Shown: positions 43,683 through 52,380 of the stretch, piece by piece
Layout of the letters: each line of letters opens with the position of its first letter
Position numbering within the stretch: the stretch's first letter is position 1
From: CALGYY01 sp963678485
GTDB taxonomy: Bacteria; Bacteroidota; Bacteroidia; Bacteroidales; CAIWKO01
Length of the DNA: 64,000 bases
Reading direction: 5' to 3'
Assembly (NCBI GenBank): GCA_963678485.1
Contig: OY782882.1
Span: 4,092,001-4,156,000 of the forward strand
Position numbers and translations under genes: made by a program
The notes under the pieces: model-generated
What the model was told of the DNA's origin: nothing
Seen by the model: the letters and a program-made list of their open reading frames with translations, nothing else
Database searches by the model: none

Positions 43683-45917
43683 AGATCGTGCTATCTCAAA
43701 TGGGATACGCAATGTCATTGTAATATTTCTTCCTGGATCAAATAGATTGACCTCTTTCAGCGTAGAAAGATGATCAATGTATTTTATATCAAAAATATTA
43801 TTTGCACTGAATCCAATAAACAGCAATTGTTGTTGAATTTTGATCTTGCCTCCCACGGAAAGGTCGATCAAGGTGTATCCGGATGTGGGTGTCTCATCTG
43901 GTGCAGGATGATCTTGTTTGAATATGGAGTTTGAAGTAATGGCGATAAATGCGTTGCTCAAGATCCAGAGTTGTTCTTTTTCAGCCCTGATCTCAGCGTA
44001 TATCTTGTGCGCTGGGATAAAGGGTAAATAGGATCCATCGGCTCTTTTCCCAATAACAAATGAAAAATTTGTTTCCAGATGAAGCCATTCAGCAAATTTT
44101 GGGTGATAATGTATTCCTGTTTCGCCTCCATATAGGGTTGAATTGCTTTGCAAATACCTGAATACAGCGATGCCGGAAACTGAAGTGTCACCTGTTGGTG
44201 TAATATATATATAATGATCGATGATGTTATAAAAGCCTGCTAAATCAAAGATGAAGTTCTTTTTGTGATAATGCATGCTAAAATCAAACTCCATAGAATT
44301 TTCCGGCACTAGTTGATCATTGCCCATTTCATAACGGGTTTCATGCGGCCCATTTGAAGTCAGTTCAGCAATGTTGGGTGTGCGATAACCTAAGGCTGCA
44401 TTTAATCTGAAGAGCAACTTGTCTGTGACATTATAGGTCGCTCCCAGGGAGCCACTGAAGCTATTATATTTCTTGTCCAGTGATGCCCGGAAGTTGGATG
44501 AATCGGGTATGCCAACGGAAACAGTCGTAATGGTTTTGTGATCAACCCTGAGACCCGTTTGTATTTCTAGCTTTTTGAAGAATTTGTGTTGGAACAGACC
44601 GAATGCTGAATAACTTGCGGTAACTGCATCAGGGAGTAGAATTGTTTCCCTTTCATGTAAATTATCATTGGATTGATGCATGCCTTGTAAACCGAGGATA
44701 TATGTCGCGTTTTCATTGGATGGTAAATATACTTTTGCCTCATAGTTCACAGTTGCCAATTTCATTTGCAGCTCATATATATTAATGTCAGCAAAGTGAA
44801 TAAGTTCTGTATTCTGGTAGGCTGCATTCAAATCAAACTTGGTTTTACCGAAGTAGAACTTGTTTTGCGAGGACAGCAAATGTGTTTTTAATTGCTGGTA
44901 AAATACCTCCATCGATCGGCTCCTTTTTGTGATCAAGTCAATAGCTTCCTCTTCTACCAGTCCCAGTTTCTGATCGGAGTAATCGTAAAATAGCTTGAAC
45001 GAGCCAATTTTTCCTGTATATCCGGAACTTGTTTTTATAGAGTATTCATTGAACCGTGAATTAGGAACATATTGCCCTCCGCCTTGAACAAAATCAGCGT
45101 TTGTTTTTTCACCGAAACGAAGGTTTCCAAAGAATTTTTTTGAAGCGCCTTTGATGCCAACATTATTGGTCATACCCAAGGTGTTCGAGAACAGTTGCAG
45201 GTTGTAATCACCCGAAATGGAATTTACCGGGGCAGGTTTTTCTTTAATGAAGTTGATGACACCTCCAATCGCGTCTGAGCCGTATAGAAGGGAAGCGGGG
45301 CCTTTGATGACCTCTATATCTTCAATTCCAAATTCATCGATACCTAAGGGGTGGTGACTGGAATACTGATAATTTTCAAAACGCACCCCATTATTCAGTA
45401 TCAGGATATCGTTCATCGATAATCCACGTATAACTGGTTTGGATACCCCACTTCCTTTTGATATCATTGATACGCCCGGCAAGCGAGTAAGGACTTCGGA
45501 AAAGTTTGGAGTCGATTTGATCTCCATAGGATCAAGGGAAAGGACGTCGATCTTAACTGAATTCTGATGTTGAGTGGAGCTATAACCTCCAGAGATCACG
45601 ATCGCTTCTGTTTCAGTTACTGAGCCTTCGAGGACGACATTTAATTCAATTGGTTGTTCTGTAATGATGAGTGATTCAATTTTATTGGTGTAACCCACGA
45701 ATGAGAATTGGATTTTTACTTTTCCTTTGGGCAAATTACTCAATTCGTAATAGCCATCCTTATCTGACAAGGTTCCTTTATTGATTTCGGGAAGAAAGAT
45801 GGATGCACCTTGTAGGGGATGATGCTCTGTATCTGTTATTTTCCCATGGATATTTTGTTGCGCATTCACGATATGAAATGAACACATCATGACACACGCA
45901 ATGAAAATGTTTTTCAT
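43677..45917 (-). CDS. TonB-dependent receptor
   Basis: 746 residues. A signal peptide (cut after VNAQ), a CarboxypepD_reg-like domain (about 22-95), a plug (VLTRLPGVSMISKGSGVSKP; IEVIKGPASLLYGSDAIGG) and a 22-strand barrel are visible. The C-terminus reads ITMTLRIPFEIARSN; a receptor would normally stop at or near F, and the extra residues are provided by the MITE-like element. A His-rich loop (QYSSHHPLG) near residue 185 and the adjacent HHHGH protein and metal/redox genes make a metal or metal complex a plausible substrate. The 111-residue protein upstream is 49 bases away. Confidence 0.9.
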   Translation of the reverse strand: MKNIFIACVMMCSFHIVNAQQNIHGKITDTEHHPLQGASIFLPEINKGTLSDKDGYYELSNLPKGKVKIQFSFVGYTNKIESLIITEQPIELNVVLEGSVTETEAIVISGGYSSTQHQNSVKIDVLSLDPMEIKSTPNFSEVLTRLPGVSMISKGSGVSKPVIRGLSMNDILILNNGVRFENYQYSSHHPLGIDEFGIEDIEVIKGPASLLYGSDAIGGVINFIKEKPAPVNSISGDYNLQLFSNTLGMTNNVGIKGASKKFFGNLRFGEKTNADFVQGGGQYVPNSRFNEYSIKTSSGYTGKIGSFKLFYDYSDQKLGLVEEEAIDLITKRSRSMEVFYQQLKTHLLSSQNKFYFGKTKFDLNAAYQNTELIHFADINIYELQMKLATVNYEAKVYLPSNENATYILGLQGMHQSNDNLHERETILLPDAVTASYSAFGLFQHKFFKKLEIQTGLRVDHKTITTVSVGIPDSSNFRASLDKKYNSFSGSLGATYNVTDKLLFRLNAALGYRTPNIAELTSNGPHETRYEMGNDQLVPENSMEFDFSMHYHKKNFIFDLAGFYNIIDHYIYITPTGDTSVSGIAVFRYLQSNSTLYGGETGIHYHPKFAEWLHLETNFSFVIGKRADGSYLPFIPAHKIYAEIRAEKEQLWILSNAFIAITSNSIFKQDHPAPDETPTSGYTLIDLSVGGKIKIQQQLLFIGFSANNIFDIKYIDHLSTLKEVNLFDPGRNITMTLRIPFEIARSN

Positions 45918-45966
45918 TTTATGCGAGTTTAAGTTACAAATAGTTTTTTTTCTTCAGTGGTGAAGA

Positions 45967-46302
45967 TCAAATGATACTTGTAACCTCGGGTGGTGCCCGC
46001 AAAAGAAAAGAGAAGTGGGGGAAACGGATAAAAATATCCTCTAACTGACAGGCCGTAAAATGATCTGCAATTACAGGCTTTTCAAAAAAGACAGGACATT
46101 TATAGGGTAAGAAAACGGAGAACTCAAAATTGCAAATAGCGCATTTTTCATGCAATGGGTGAATCTGCTTTTCATTGGTTGCATAAAAAGCTTGATGTCC
46201 ATGATGATGCACAACTTTAATCACCATCGGTGATAGCATGATAGCCATCAACGATAATGCTATAATATTTTTAGATTTGTTGCGCATCCTGCTTCTCGTC
46301 AA
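45967..46302 (-). CDS. Small exported His/Cys-rich protein
   Basis: 111 residues. A basic N-terminus is followed by one hydrophobic segment (IIALSLMAIMLSPMVI), then VVHHHGHQ and EKCAICNFEFSVF. The His cluster and CxxC could bind a metal. Similar short proteins precede TonB receptors in other Bacteroidota, as here. An alternative start at Met6 is possible. No family name is certain. Confidence 0.65.
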   Translation of the reverse strand: MTRSRMRNKSKNIIALSLMAIMLSPMVIKVVHHHGHQAFYATNEKQIHPLHEKCAICNFEFSVFLPYKCPVFFEKPVIADHFTACQLEDIFIRFPHFSFLLRAPPEVTSII

Positions 46303-46323
46303 ATGAAGAGTTCAATGAATCAA

Positions 46324-46698
46324 TTAATGGTTACATTCATGCCCACCAGGATGCTCGTGGTGTTCACACGTTGAGCCTCCATCATTGATCTTCCCTTGGA
46401 CATACAAAAGTACGTTTTTTTCGGCATTACCAGAGCATCCGCGAATGACATTAATTCCGGCCTGGTTCAATACATTGATGGCGCCCTGGCCAATTCCTCC
46501 GGCCAGCATTGTTTTTACACCGTTTTGTGCCAGCGTTCCCGCAATATTGGATTTGCAACCACAGCCTTGTTCGGAGGTGATCCGCTGTACTTCTATGATC
46601 TCATTTTTTCCTGAAATCGTGAATACATCATAAAATTCACAATGACCAAAGTGGCCATCGATCTCGTTATTACTGTTTACAGGTACTGCAATTTTCAT
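46324..46698 (-). CDS. NifX/NifB C-terminal-like protein (Fe-Mo cofactor biosynthesis family)
   Basis: 124 residues with the family motifs DGHFGHCEFYD at the N-terminus and GIGQGAINVLNQAGI. A Cys pair CGCK and a Cys/His-rich tail (CEHHEHPGGHECNH) are added. The family binds iron-molybdenum or related clusters, but no nif genes are present, so it is likely an accessory metallocluster protein outside nitrogen fixation. In Bacteroidota it lies with similar small proteins. Confidence 0.88.
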   Translation of the reverse strand: MKIAVPVNSNNEIDGHFGHCEFYDVFTISGKNEIIEVQRITSEQGCGCKSNIAGTLAQNGVKTMLAGGIGQGAINVLNQAGINVIRGCSGNAEKNVLLYVQGKINDGGSTCEHHEHPGGHECNH

Positions 46699-46776
46699 AA
46701 TTTGTGATATTTTTAATTGAATAATTATACATTCTGCATTTTTTGACTTGTGTTTCTTTATTTGGACGACTTCATA

Positions 46777-47100
46777 CTAATCTATATATCTTTCGCTCAA
46801 AAATGAGGTAACTGCTATTTTTACGCCGCCCGAAAAGCCTTTGTATACCTTGATGCCATGTTGTTTTAATAAACCAATTTCTTTATCTCCTATTGTGCCA
46901 ACGAGCATTACTTCAACCCCCTTTTGTTGTAAAATATAGGCAATATCGCATTTACAGTCGCAACCCTGAGGCGTGCATAAAATTTCAGAATTAACAATAT
47001 TTTTATCCTGGTCGGAATTAAAAATTGTAAAAACCTCACAAGATGTCAAGTACTCATCCAGAAGTCCACCAATTGTTGGAATTGCGATTGTCATAATCAA
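46777..47100 (-). CDS. NifX-like protein, second
   Basis: 107 residues of the same family as the gene at 46324: IAIPTIGGLLDEYLTSCEVF (about 5-24), PQGCDCKCDIA and GDKEIGLLKQHGI. It lacks the FGH motif, having LTSC instead. A DUF134-type palindrome and a -7 box are just upstream, so this gene probably starts the transcript that includes the 46324 gene 78 bases on. Confidence 0.83.
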   Translation of the reverse strand: MIMTIAIPTIGGLLDEYLTSCEVFTIFNSDQDKNIVNSEILCTPQGCDCKCDIAYILQQKGVEVMLVGTIGDKEIGLLKQHGIKVYKGFSGGVKIAVTSFLSERYID

Positions 47101-47177
47101 TTTCTCCTATGTTATTATAATTGTCAGGCTTGCTTCGATTTTGGATTGTGTTTTTTTGCACAGGTCGTTATAGTTAA

Positions 47178-47212
47178 CAAATATACGAAACATTATGAAC
47201 ATATGCTCATAA
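47178..47212 (-). promoter_or_regulatory. Promoter with candidate DUF134 operator, NifX-like gene
   Basis: ATGAAC-ATAT-GCTCAT (47195-47210; flanks extend the palindrome to 47193-47212) lies nine bases upstream of a minus-strand TATATTTG (47185-47178). The same palindrome occurs in both promoters of the DUF134 genes at 52207 and 52273. Confidence 0.6.
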
Positions 47213-47240
47213 ATAGAGAAATTATTTTTTATTCTAATAA

Positions 47241-47786
47241 TTAAGTGTTTAAGTGAAAAAAGTGTTTTGCGTTATTTCGATTAAAAGAAGTTGTTCTCCT
47301 GTCCGGAATCTCAATATTTGAAACAGCAGCCTGTAATTTTCCATAGGGGAGGCAAGCTATCCCCTTGTCTTTTTTTACACAGGCAATAGTAATTTCAGCT
47401 AGATTAATCAGCTCGTTGTTTTCATTTGTCATTGTATAGTCGAAAATAAATCTTGCTCCACGGTAGTACTTTAATTTCACGTCAATCGTAATCAATTGAT
47501 CATATAATGCTGCTTTTTTATAATCGATAGCAACATTAATAACTGGCAGGATGATCCCTTCTTTTTCAATTTCATCGTAGGTAATTCCGCAACTTCTAAA
47601 CAATTCCCATCGTGCCGTTTCATAATAGGTAAAATAGCAGGAGTGGTGCATGAACCCCATTTGGTCAGTATCAGAATAACTAACTCTGAACTTATAAAGA
47701 TAGGACTGGTTGGGCTTGATCCCTAATGGTTCACCCGATCTTTCATGGTGTTCTAATGTTGATATTTCATTTCTTTTTTTCATCAT
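47241..47786 (-). CDS. Acyl-CoA thioesterase (YbgC-like hotdog fold)
   Basis: 181 residues from 47786, where ATG overlaps the HdrB stop as TAATG. The hotdog signature is clear: FRVSYSDTDQMGFMHHSCYF with Asp in the catalytic place, then YETARWELFRSCG. It hydrolyses acyl-CoA. Co-translation with HdrB suggests a role with that redox complex, but none is known. A longer frame to 47795 is possible. Confidence 0.87.
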   Translation of the reverse strand: MMKKRNEISTLEHHERSGEPLGIKPNQSYLYKFRVSYSDTDQMGFMHHSCYFTYYETARWELFRSCGITYDEIEKEGIILPVINVAIDYKKAALYDQLITIDVKLKYYRGARFIFDYTMTNENNELINLAEITIACVKKDKGIACLPYGKLQAAVSNIEIPDRRTTSFNRNNAKHFFHLNT

Positions 47787-48847
47787 TAGAAACATTTAAG
47801 GTGTTCAGGTAATTCAGGTGAACCAATATCATTTCCTAAGGTATCGCGGTATTTGTTTTCAGCATCGTAGCTAATGCCAAGTTTATCAAGAATTGGCTCC
47901 ACCGCAACCTGATGCAATTGCAGTCCAATGTCCCATGGGTTGTATCCTAAGAGCAAGCCAGCCAACTCTTCATAGGTTAAAACGGGGATTCCAAAACCAT
48001 TTTCACCATAGGTTAGATGTTCCATCTCGGCGATTACATATTGCCAGCGGTCAAGGAAAAAGGTACATCCGGGACAGTTCGCGATAATCAGGTCTGGATG
48101 AAAGGGCTGCATGGAATCGAACTTCCTCTTTGAATTTGTGATGGAGTAGCCTCTATTTGATTTCAGCAAATACTGCCTAAAACCGAAGCCACAGCAGTGC
48201 CTTCTTTCCGGGTAGTCCACAGGTTCTCCACCCCACTCATCAATCAAACCTTCTAAGACATAAGGATATTCCGCACCCCCGATACCCTTTTCAGGAAAAA
48301 TTTTCGCATAATGACAACCGATATGGTCTACAATTTTAAGTGGGAGTCCGGTTTGATTGGATATCAGCCTGTGTTTTGTTTTTGCGGAAATTTCTTTTCG
48401 GAATTTGTAAATGATGTCACTTGAATGAACAACGTTTTTTGGAATCTCAAATACTTTGCCCGTGGCCCGAAGTAGCGAATCCCTTGTTTTCTTTTCTGTT
48501 TCAGGAAAGTGTTTCCATGTTTCGAGAACTTCACTGTAAATGCCGAATGAGGTCACGCAGGAGCAAACGAAATTTTCATAGCCTGCCTCATTCATCAGTG
48601 CAAACTGACGTGCAACAACAGTCATGATTGTTTCCAGAGGAATAATTCCGGAATGATAGGCAATACCCGTGCATGTGGTCTGCAGTGCGTCATCGAAAAT
48701 ATCTTTGCCCAGTTCCTCTTTGAGAATTTTCAGAAACAAGCCTTCTGCTGCGGGGAAAAAATTTTGCCGTATACAACTGCGAGCGAAGTAATAGTGGTCA
48801 TTGGCTATCTCCTTCTGGTAGCCTTCCCATGCATCATTTTTTTTCAT
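47786..48847 (-). CDS. Heterodisulfide reductase subunit B-like protein
   Basis: 353 residues with two CCG-type cysteine motifs: IGCHYAKIFPEKG with HCCGFGFR (C-x-n-CCG) and an earlier ENFVCSCVTSFG, and the later ANCPGCTFF. HdrB binds noncubane [4Fe-4S] clusters at these motifs and reduces a disulfide. With HdrC (next) and a ferredoxin it would make a soluble or membrane-linked electron-transfer complex. Length is near that of HdrB. No HdrA or flavoprotein is nearby, so the electron donor is not clear. Confidence 0.85.
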   Translation of the reverse strand: MKKNDAWEGYQKEIANDHYYFARSCIRQNFFPAAEGLFLKILKEELGKDIFDDALQTTCTGIAYHSGIIPLETIMTVVARQFALMNEAGYENFVCSCVTSFGIYSEVLETWKHFPETEKKTRDSLLRATGKVFEIPKNVVHSSDIIYKFRKEISAKTKHRLISNQTGLPLKIVDHIGCHYAKIFPEKGIGGAEYPYVLEGLIDEWGGEPVDYPERRHCCGFGFRQYLLKSNRGYSITNSKRKFDSMQPFHPDLIIANCPGCTFFLDRWQYVIAEMEHLTYGENGFGIPVLTYEELAGLLLGYNPWDIGLQLHQVAVEPILDKLGISYDAENKYRDTLGNDIGSPELPEHLKCF

Positions 48848-48866
48848 CGAATGAATTGTTTATACA

Positions 48867-49523
48867 TTATACGGTTGTTGTCGTGGCATCATTTTCATTT
48901 GATTTTAGCGCACACTGCTTTTCGATTTGTTCAAACCTTTCGGTAGCGCCGGTTTCATCAAAAATCCTTTTGAGATCATCCAGTGACTCTTGTGGAATTT
49001 TTCGGAGTGTCCCGGGCCCATCCTTTTTATAAGAGGCCCCCAGTCTTTCTAAAATTATGTCGCGGTTTTGTCGAAGCCAAGCCCAAATAGGTCCTTGTTC
49101 GGGAAACCGTTCATTAGATGCCTCATCAATATGAACACAATAACCGTATTTGAGAATATCCTCGCCGATTGTACGTTTGAGTTCCAACTGTTTTCTGCCT
49201 TGAATACTTTCCGCAAACAATCCTGTTTCAATAGACAATGATCGTAATGCTTGAATCACGTATCCTGGTGTATTCCCACGCGGACATCTTGTTTTGCAGG
49301 ATAAACACTCTCCGCACAACCAGATGGTCTCAGATTTTAATAGGGATTCTAATTCATAGGGATTTCGTCCCTGAACAATATCCAAAATCAGACGAGGATC
49401 ATAATTGCTTACTGCTGCCGCAGGGCAAATAGCGGTGCAGGTGCCACAATTAAAACATGATCGTAAGCCTTCCTGAAAGCGAATATCCATTTGCAGAGCT
49501 TCAAATAATTTAGTCATACTCAT
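48867..49523 (-). CDS. Heterodisulfide reductase subunit C-like protein
   Basis: 218 residues. Two [4Fe-4S] motifs are in CFNCGTCTAICPAAAV and CGECLSCKTRCPRG (Cys-x2-Cys-x2-Cys-x3-Cys-Pro). This is the HdrC pattern; it passes electrons to HdrB, which follows 19 bases on. The C-terminal ~100 residues are charged and not conserved HdrC; they may dock a partner. Confidence 0.88.
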   Translation of the reverse strand: MSMTKLFEALQMDIRFQEGLRSCFNCGTCTAICPAAAVSNYDPRLILDIVQGRNPYELESLLKSETIWLCGECLSCKTRCPRGNTPGYVIQALRSLSIETGLFAESIQGRKQLELKRTIGEDILKYGYCVHIDEASNERFPEQGPIWAWLRQNRDIILERLGASYKKDGPGTLRKIPQESLDDLKRIFDETGATERFEQIEKQCALKSNENDATTTTV

Positions 49524-49539
49524 TCATTGAATTTCAAGA

Positions 49540-49812
49540 TTAATTCTCAGTTAGCTTCAGTTCTTGGTGCCATTTGAGGGCTTGGCAGGGGCAGGTGCTA
49601 ATACATCGGCCGCACTCATCACAACGGTCGTAATCGAAGACCAGTTTTTCAGGATGACAGGGTACATCCAGGGTAATACAGTATTTTATGCATTTTGAAC
49701 AAGCGGCATCTGTTGGTATGGTGATAGCGTCGGCAGGGCATATGACGATACATTCGTAGCATTGAATGCAACGGGAAAGAATGAGTACTGGGAACTTTTT
49801 ATTCCTTTTCAT
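49540..49812 (-). CDS. Ferredoxin, 2x[4Fe-4S]
   Basis: 90 residues. The first and last Cys blocks, CIQCYECIVICP and CDECGRCISTCP, are canonical [4Fe-4S] sites. A third, incomplete cluster of four Cys (CSKCIKYC and later C) lies between. It is 16 bases before HdrC and is presumably the first gene of the ferredoxin-HdrC-HdrB-thioesterase operon. Confidence 0.92.
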   Translation of the reverse strand: MKRNKKFPVLILSRCIQCYECIVICPADAITIPTDAACSKCIKYCITLDVPCHPEKLVFDYDRCDECGRCISTCPCQALKWHQELKLTEN

Positions 49813-49910
49813 ATACCAATCTGGTAATTTTTAATTTGAATACTTCTCCATTGGATTCAAATGACAACTTTTGCAATCATGAATGAACGAGAATAATGTA
49901 ACAGAAGAGG

Positions 49911-49929
49911 GGGAGGCAACGCGCCTCCC
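49911..49929 (-). terminator. Hairpin after the methionine gamma-lyase gene
   Basis: Stem GGGAGGC (49911-49917) / GCCTCCC (49923-49929), loop AACGC. It lies 137 bases beyond the lyase stop and before the ferredoxin operon. No T run is on the minus strand, so it may be a rho-independent-like or attenuator hairpin. The remaining 250 bases of the gap show no gene. Confidence 0.4.
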
Positions 49930-50065
49930 TTACTTAACCAACCATATTAACCAAATATGACCATTCAATCCATAACAACGCCCCCTTTGACGCGGTCACA
50001 GAAAGGATGAAAAAGTCCTCTTCCATATTTTAATACCATGCAATGTCGCCTTCGGGCTATTGAAT

Positions 50066-51250
50066 TTATTTTATATTGTCCAACCCTTGTGATAAGTCGT
50101 TAATTATATCAGCAACATCCTCTATTCCTACCGATAATCTGATAAGGTCATCGGTTATACCAGCTTTTAACTTTCCTTCTGCACTGACCTTCGAATGGGT
50201 CATAGATGCAGGATGTTGGATTAATGTTTCAACACCTCCCAAGGAAACGGCCAGCAGGGCAAGATGAACACTATCCATTAAGATTTTCGCGCCTTCGTAT
50301 GATGTTTTCAAGCCAAAAGAGATCATTGCACCTGGTGCTTTCATTTGTCTTTGACCTATTTCATACTGTGGATGGGAAATCAATCCTGGGTATTTCACCC
50401 AGGCCACTTTAGGATGATTATCAAGAAATGAAGCTACCTTTTGTGCATTTTCTGTAGCCCTGTCTATGCGAATCCCTAATGTTTTTACGCCGCGCAGTAC
50501 CAAGTAGGCCTGGTGAGGATCCATATTACAACCCATGTTAATCATCATACCACGCAGGCGTATATAAAGTTCCTTTTCTTTTGCGACAATTATTCCGGCA
50601 ACAACATCAGCATGTCCATTGATGAATTTGGTCATGGAGTGGAAAACAACATCAGCGCCCAGGTCTAGTGGTTTTTGCAAATAGGGGCTGCAAAAGGTAT
50701 TATCAACCACTAAAATAGCACCGTGTTTGTGAGCAATTTCAGCACAAGCTGCAATATCGCTTATATCCATGGTTGGATTTGCTGGCGTTTCTATGTAAAG
50801 CATTTTTGTGTTGTGCCGAAACGCTGCTTCAATATTTGCCGGATTTACGGTGTTTATATATGTGCTTTCAATACCAAATTTCGGGTAATGATTCTCCATA
50901 ATCGCTCTAGATGGTCCATAAACGGCATCTGTACTCACAAGGTGATCTCCCTGTCCAAGAAATGTTTGATAAATCGTATTCACTGCTGCCATTCCTGAAC
51001 TTACAGCAATACCTCCATAACCATTCTCAAGATTTGCAATTTGATGTTCAAGCGCGCCAATGGTAGGATTCGCAATACGTGTATAGATAAAACCGTCCTC
51101 TTCTCCTGAAAAGCATTTTGCACCATGCTCGGCACTTTTAAAAGCAAAGGTTGAGGTTTGATAAATAGGCACTGTAGCACTGCCATAGGCATCTTCAATT
51201 TCTCCTGCGTGGATCAACCTTGTGTTGAATCCGGATTCTTCATTCTTCAT
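50066..51250 (-). CDS. Trans-sulfuration PLP enzyme, probable methionine gamma-lyase
   Basis: 394 residues of the Cys/Met metabolism PLP family. The PLP lysine is in SMTKFINGH (Schiff-base K near 207), with SSGMAAVNT and DNTFCSPYLQ binding the cofactor. The C-terminal segment HPASMTHSKV is that of gamma-lyases. The enzyme would release methanethiol or H2S from Met/homocysteine/Cys, but cystathionine gamma-lyase or synthase activity cannot be excluded. It is last in an operon after DUF134 and a NifX-like gene (8 bases), an unusual partner. Confidence 0.88.
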   Translation of the reverse strand: MKNEESGFNTRLIHAGEIEDAYGSATVPIYQTSTFAFKSAEHGAKCFSGEEDGFIYTRIANPTIGALEHQIANLENGYGGIAVSSGMAAVNTIYQTFLGQGDHLVSTDAVYGPSRAIMENHYPKFGIESTYINTVNPANIEAAFRHNTKMLYIETPANPTMDISDIAACAEIAHKHGAILVVDNTFCSPYLQKPLDLGADVVFHSMTKFINGHADVVAGIIVAKEKELYIRLRGMMINMGCNMDPHQAYLVLRGVKTLGIRIDRATENAQKVASFLDNHPKVAWVKYPGLISHPQYEIGQRQMKAPGAMISFGLKTSYEGAKILMDSVHLALLAVSLGGVETLIQHPASMTHSKVSAEGKLKAGITDDLIRLSVGIEDVADIINDLSQGLDNIK

Positions 51251-51258
51251 TTTTAAAA

Positions 51259-51579
51259 TTATTTACTATTAGTTAAGTTAATGATTTCCTGTATTGTTCG
51301 TTCAGGATCTTTGATAACGATCATTTGAATTTTTAATCCATCCAGCAATGGTTTAATCTTAATTCCAAATTCACCTGAAATTATTTTTGTGATATTCTTT
51401 TTTGCAAGCAATTGAACCGATGCTGGACCTGCTCCTTCTTTTGCCTCCTTGTTTGGATTAGGCAAAAATTCGACGGCCATGGTTATGCTATCATAAATGA
51501 CAAAGTAAGAGCAGCGCCCGAAACGCGGGTCTATTTTACTAAACAGGGTATTTCCTGTACTTGTTATCGCTAAAATCAT
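51259..51579 (-). CDS. NifX-like protein, third
   Basis: 106 residues of the dinitrogenase iron-molybdenum cofactor family: DPRFGRCSYFVIYD (N-terminal) and a GPASVQLLAKKNI block. It lies between the DUF134 regulator (10 bases) and the lyase (8 bases). DUF134 proteins are often near or fused to this family, so the three genes are a functional set. Confidence 0.88.
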   Translation of the reverse strand: MILAITSTGNTLFSKIDPRFGRCSYFVIYDSITMAVEFLPNPNKEAKEGAGPASVQLLAKKNITKIISGEFGIKIKPLLDGLKIQMIVIKDPERTIQEIINLTNSK

Positions 51580-51589
51580 ATTGAAAATT

Positions 51590-52174
51590 TTACTTGAGGA
51601 TGCTTGTATTGTTTTCCACCCTAATCATATTAATTTGGCAGTGGGGGCAAGGCTCTGTTTTACAGGGAATACTCGATTGGTGTATCTTTTCGTAACCACA
51701 TTTGGGGCAAACGTAGAGGTTGTTGCAACCACTCTGAATTCGAATTTCCTCATGTGTAGGAAGACCACAATTTGTAATTCGATTGCTACCGCACAAAGCA
51801 CATTCTGTAACCTGCTCGGATTTATCAGGTTGATTGAATAAGCATCCGCAATCTGCACAAGAGAACCACTCGCTATCAAAATAAACTTTTCCGCCTTCAA
51901 TTATAATTTGCTTGCCATGTACCAAGGCATCCGCAATTTTCTTCCGTGCACGCGAGTATATCCTGGTAAGTGTCGGTCGCGAAACATTCATTACTAGTGA
52001 TGCACTCAAATGATTTAGCATTTCACTATCACATAAACGGATAGCTTCGTATTCTTCGAAAAGTAAAAAAATGCTGTCACAATTATCCTCAATTTCTTTA
52101 TTTCCATAAGGTTTCATCCCTGAAATCACAGGAGGATTGCTGATCTTTCGAAATCTTTCAGGTCGTGGAGACAT
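51590..52174 (-). CDS. UPF0251/DUF134 DNA-binding protein with zinc ribbons
   Basis: 194 residues from 52174 (MSPRPERFRKI, the standard family start); upstream in-frame ATGs to 52255 overlap its promoter. The DUF134 helix-turn-helix (about 38-95; LLFEEYEAIRLCD, NVSRPTLTRIYSRARKK) is like sigma region 4. It is followed by three Cys-x2-Cys pairs (CADCGC; CALCGS; CPKCGY; CPHCQ), likely zinc ribbons. Its regulatory target is suggested by the palindrome in its own promoter and two others here. First gene of the operon. Confidence 0.88.
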   Translation of the reverse strand: MSPRPERFRKISNPPVISGMKPYGNKEIEDNCDSIFLLFEEYEAIRLCDSEMLNHLSASLVMNVSRPTLTRIYSRARKKIADALVHGKQIIIEGGKVYFDSEWFSCADCGCLFNQPDKSEQVTECALCGSNRITNCGLPTHEEIRIQSGCNNLYVCPKCGYEKIHQSSIPCKTEPCPHCQINMIRVENNTSILK

Positions 52175-52198
52175 ATATTTGCTTTCTAATATTTGGCA

Positions 52199-52222
52199 CA
52201 AAAGTAATGAACTATGGTTCAT
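52199..52222 (-). promoter_or_regulatory. Promoter with candidate DUF134 operator, minus strand
   Basis: ATGAAC-TATG-GTTCAT (52207-52222), a perfect 6-6 palindrome, directly abuts a minus-strand -7 box TACTTTTG (52206-52199), 25 bases before the start of the DUF134 gene at 52174. The -33 element is not distinct. Confidence 0.6.
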
Positions 52223-52266
52223 TTTGAAAAAAAAGTTGATATTTTTGCAACACAAACTTATATTCC

Positions 52267-52296
52267 TTGTTTATGAACGCAGGCTCATTATCTTTG
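52267..52296 (+). promoter_or_regulatory. Promoter with candidate DUF134 operator, plus strand
   Basis: TTG (52267-52269), 19 bases, TATCTTTG (52289-52296). The spacer is filled by ATGAAC-GCAG-GCTCAT (52273-52288), so a bound regulator would block RNA polymerase. It drives the second DUF134 gene at 52381. Confidence 0.7.
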
Positions 52297-52380
52297 TATC
52301 CAATCAATAGACAATAAACCGCTTCACTATATTTTACATGTCAGTCTAATAGTTTTGCTGACAATTGATAATTAGTAACC

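Noticed and set aside
46324..51579. Nitrogen fixation cluster from the NifX-like genes
   Set aside because: No nifHDK or other nif gene is present; the NifX family is broader.
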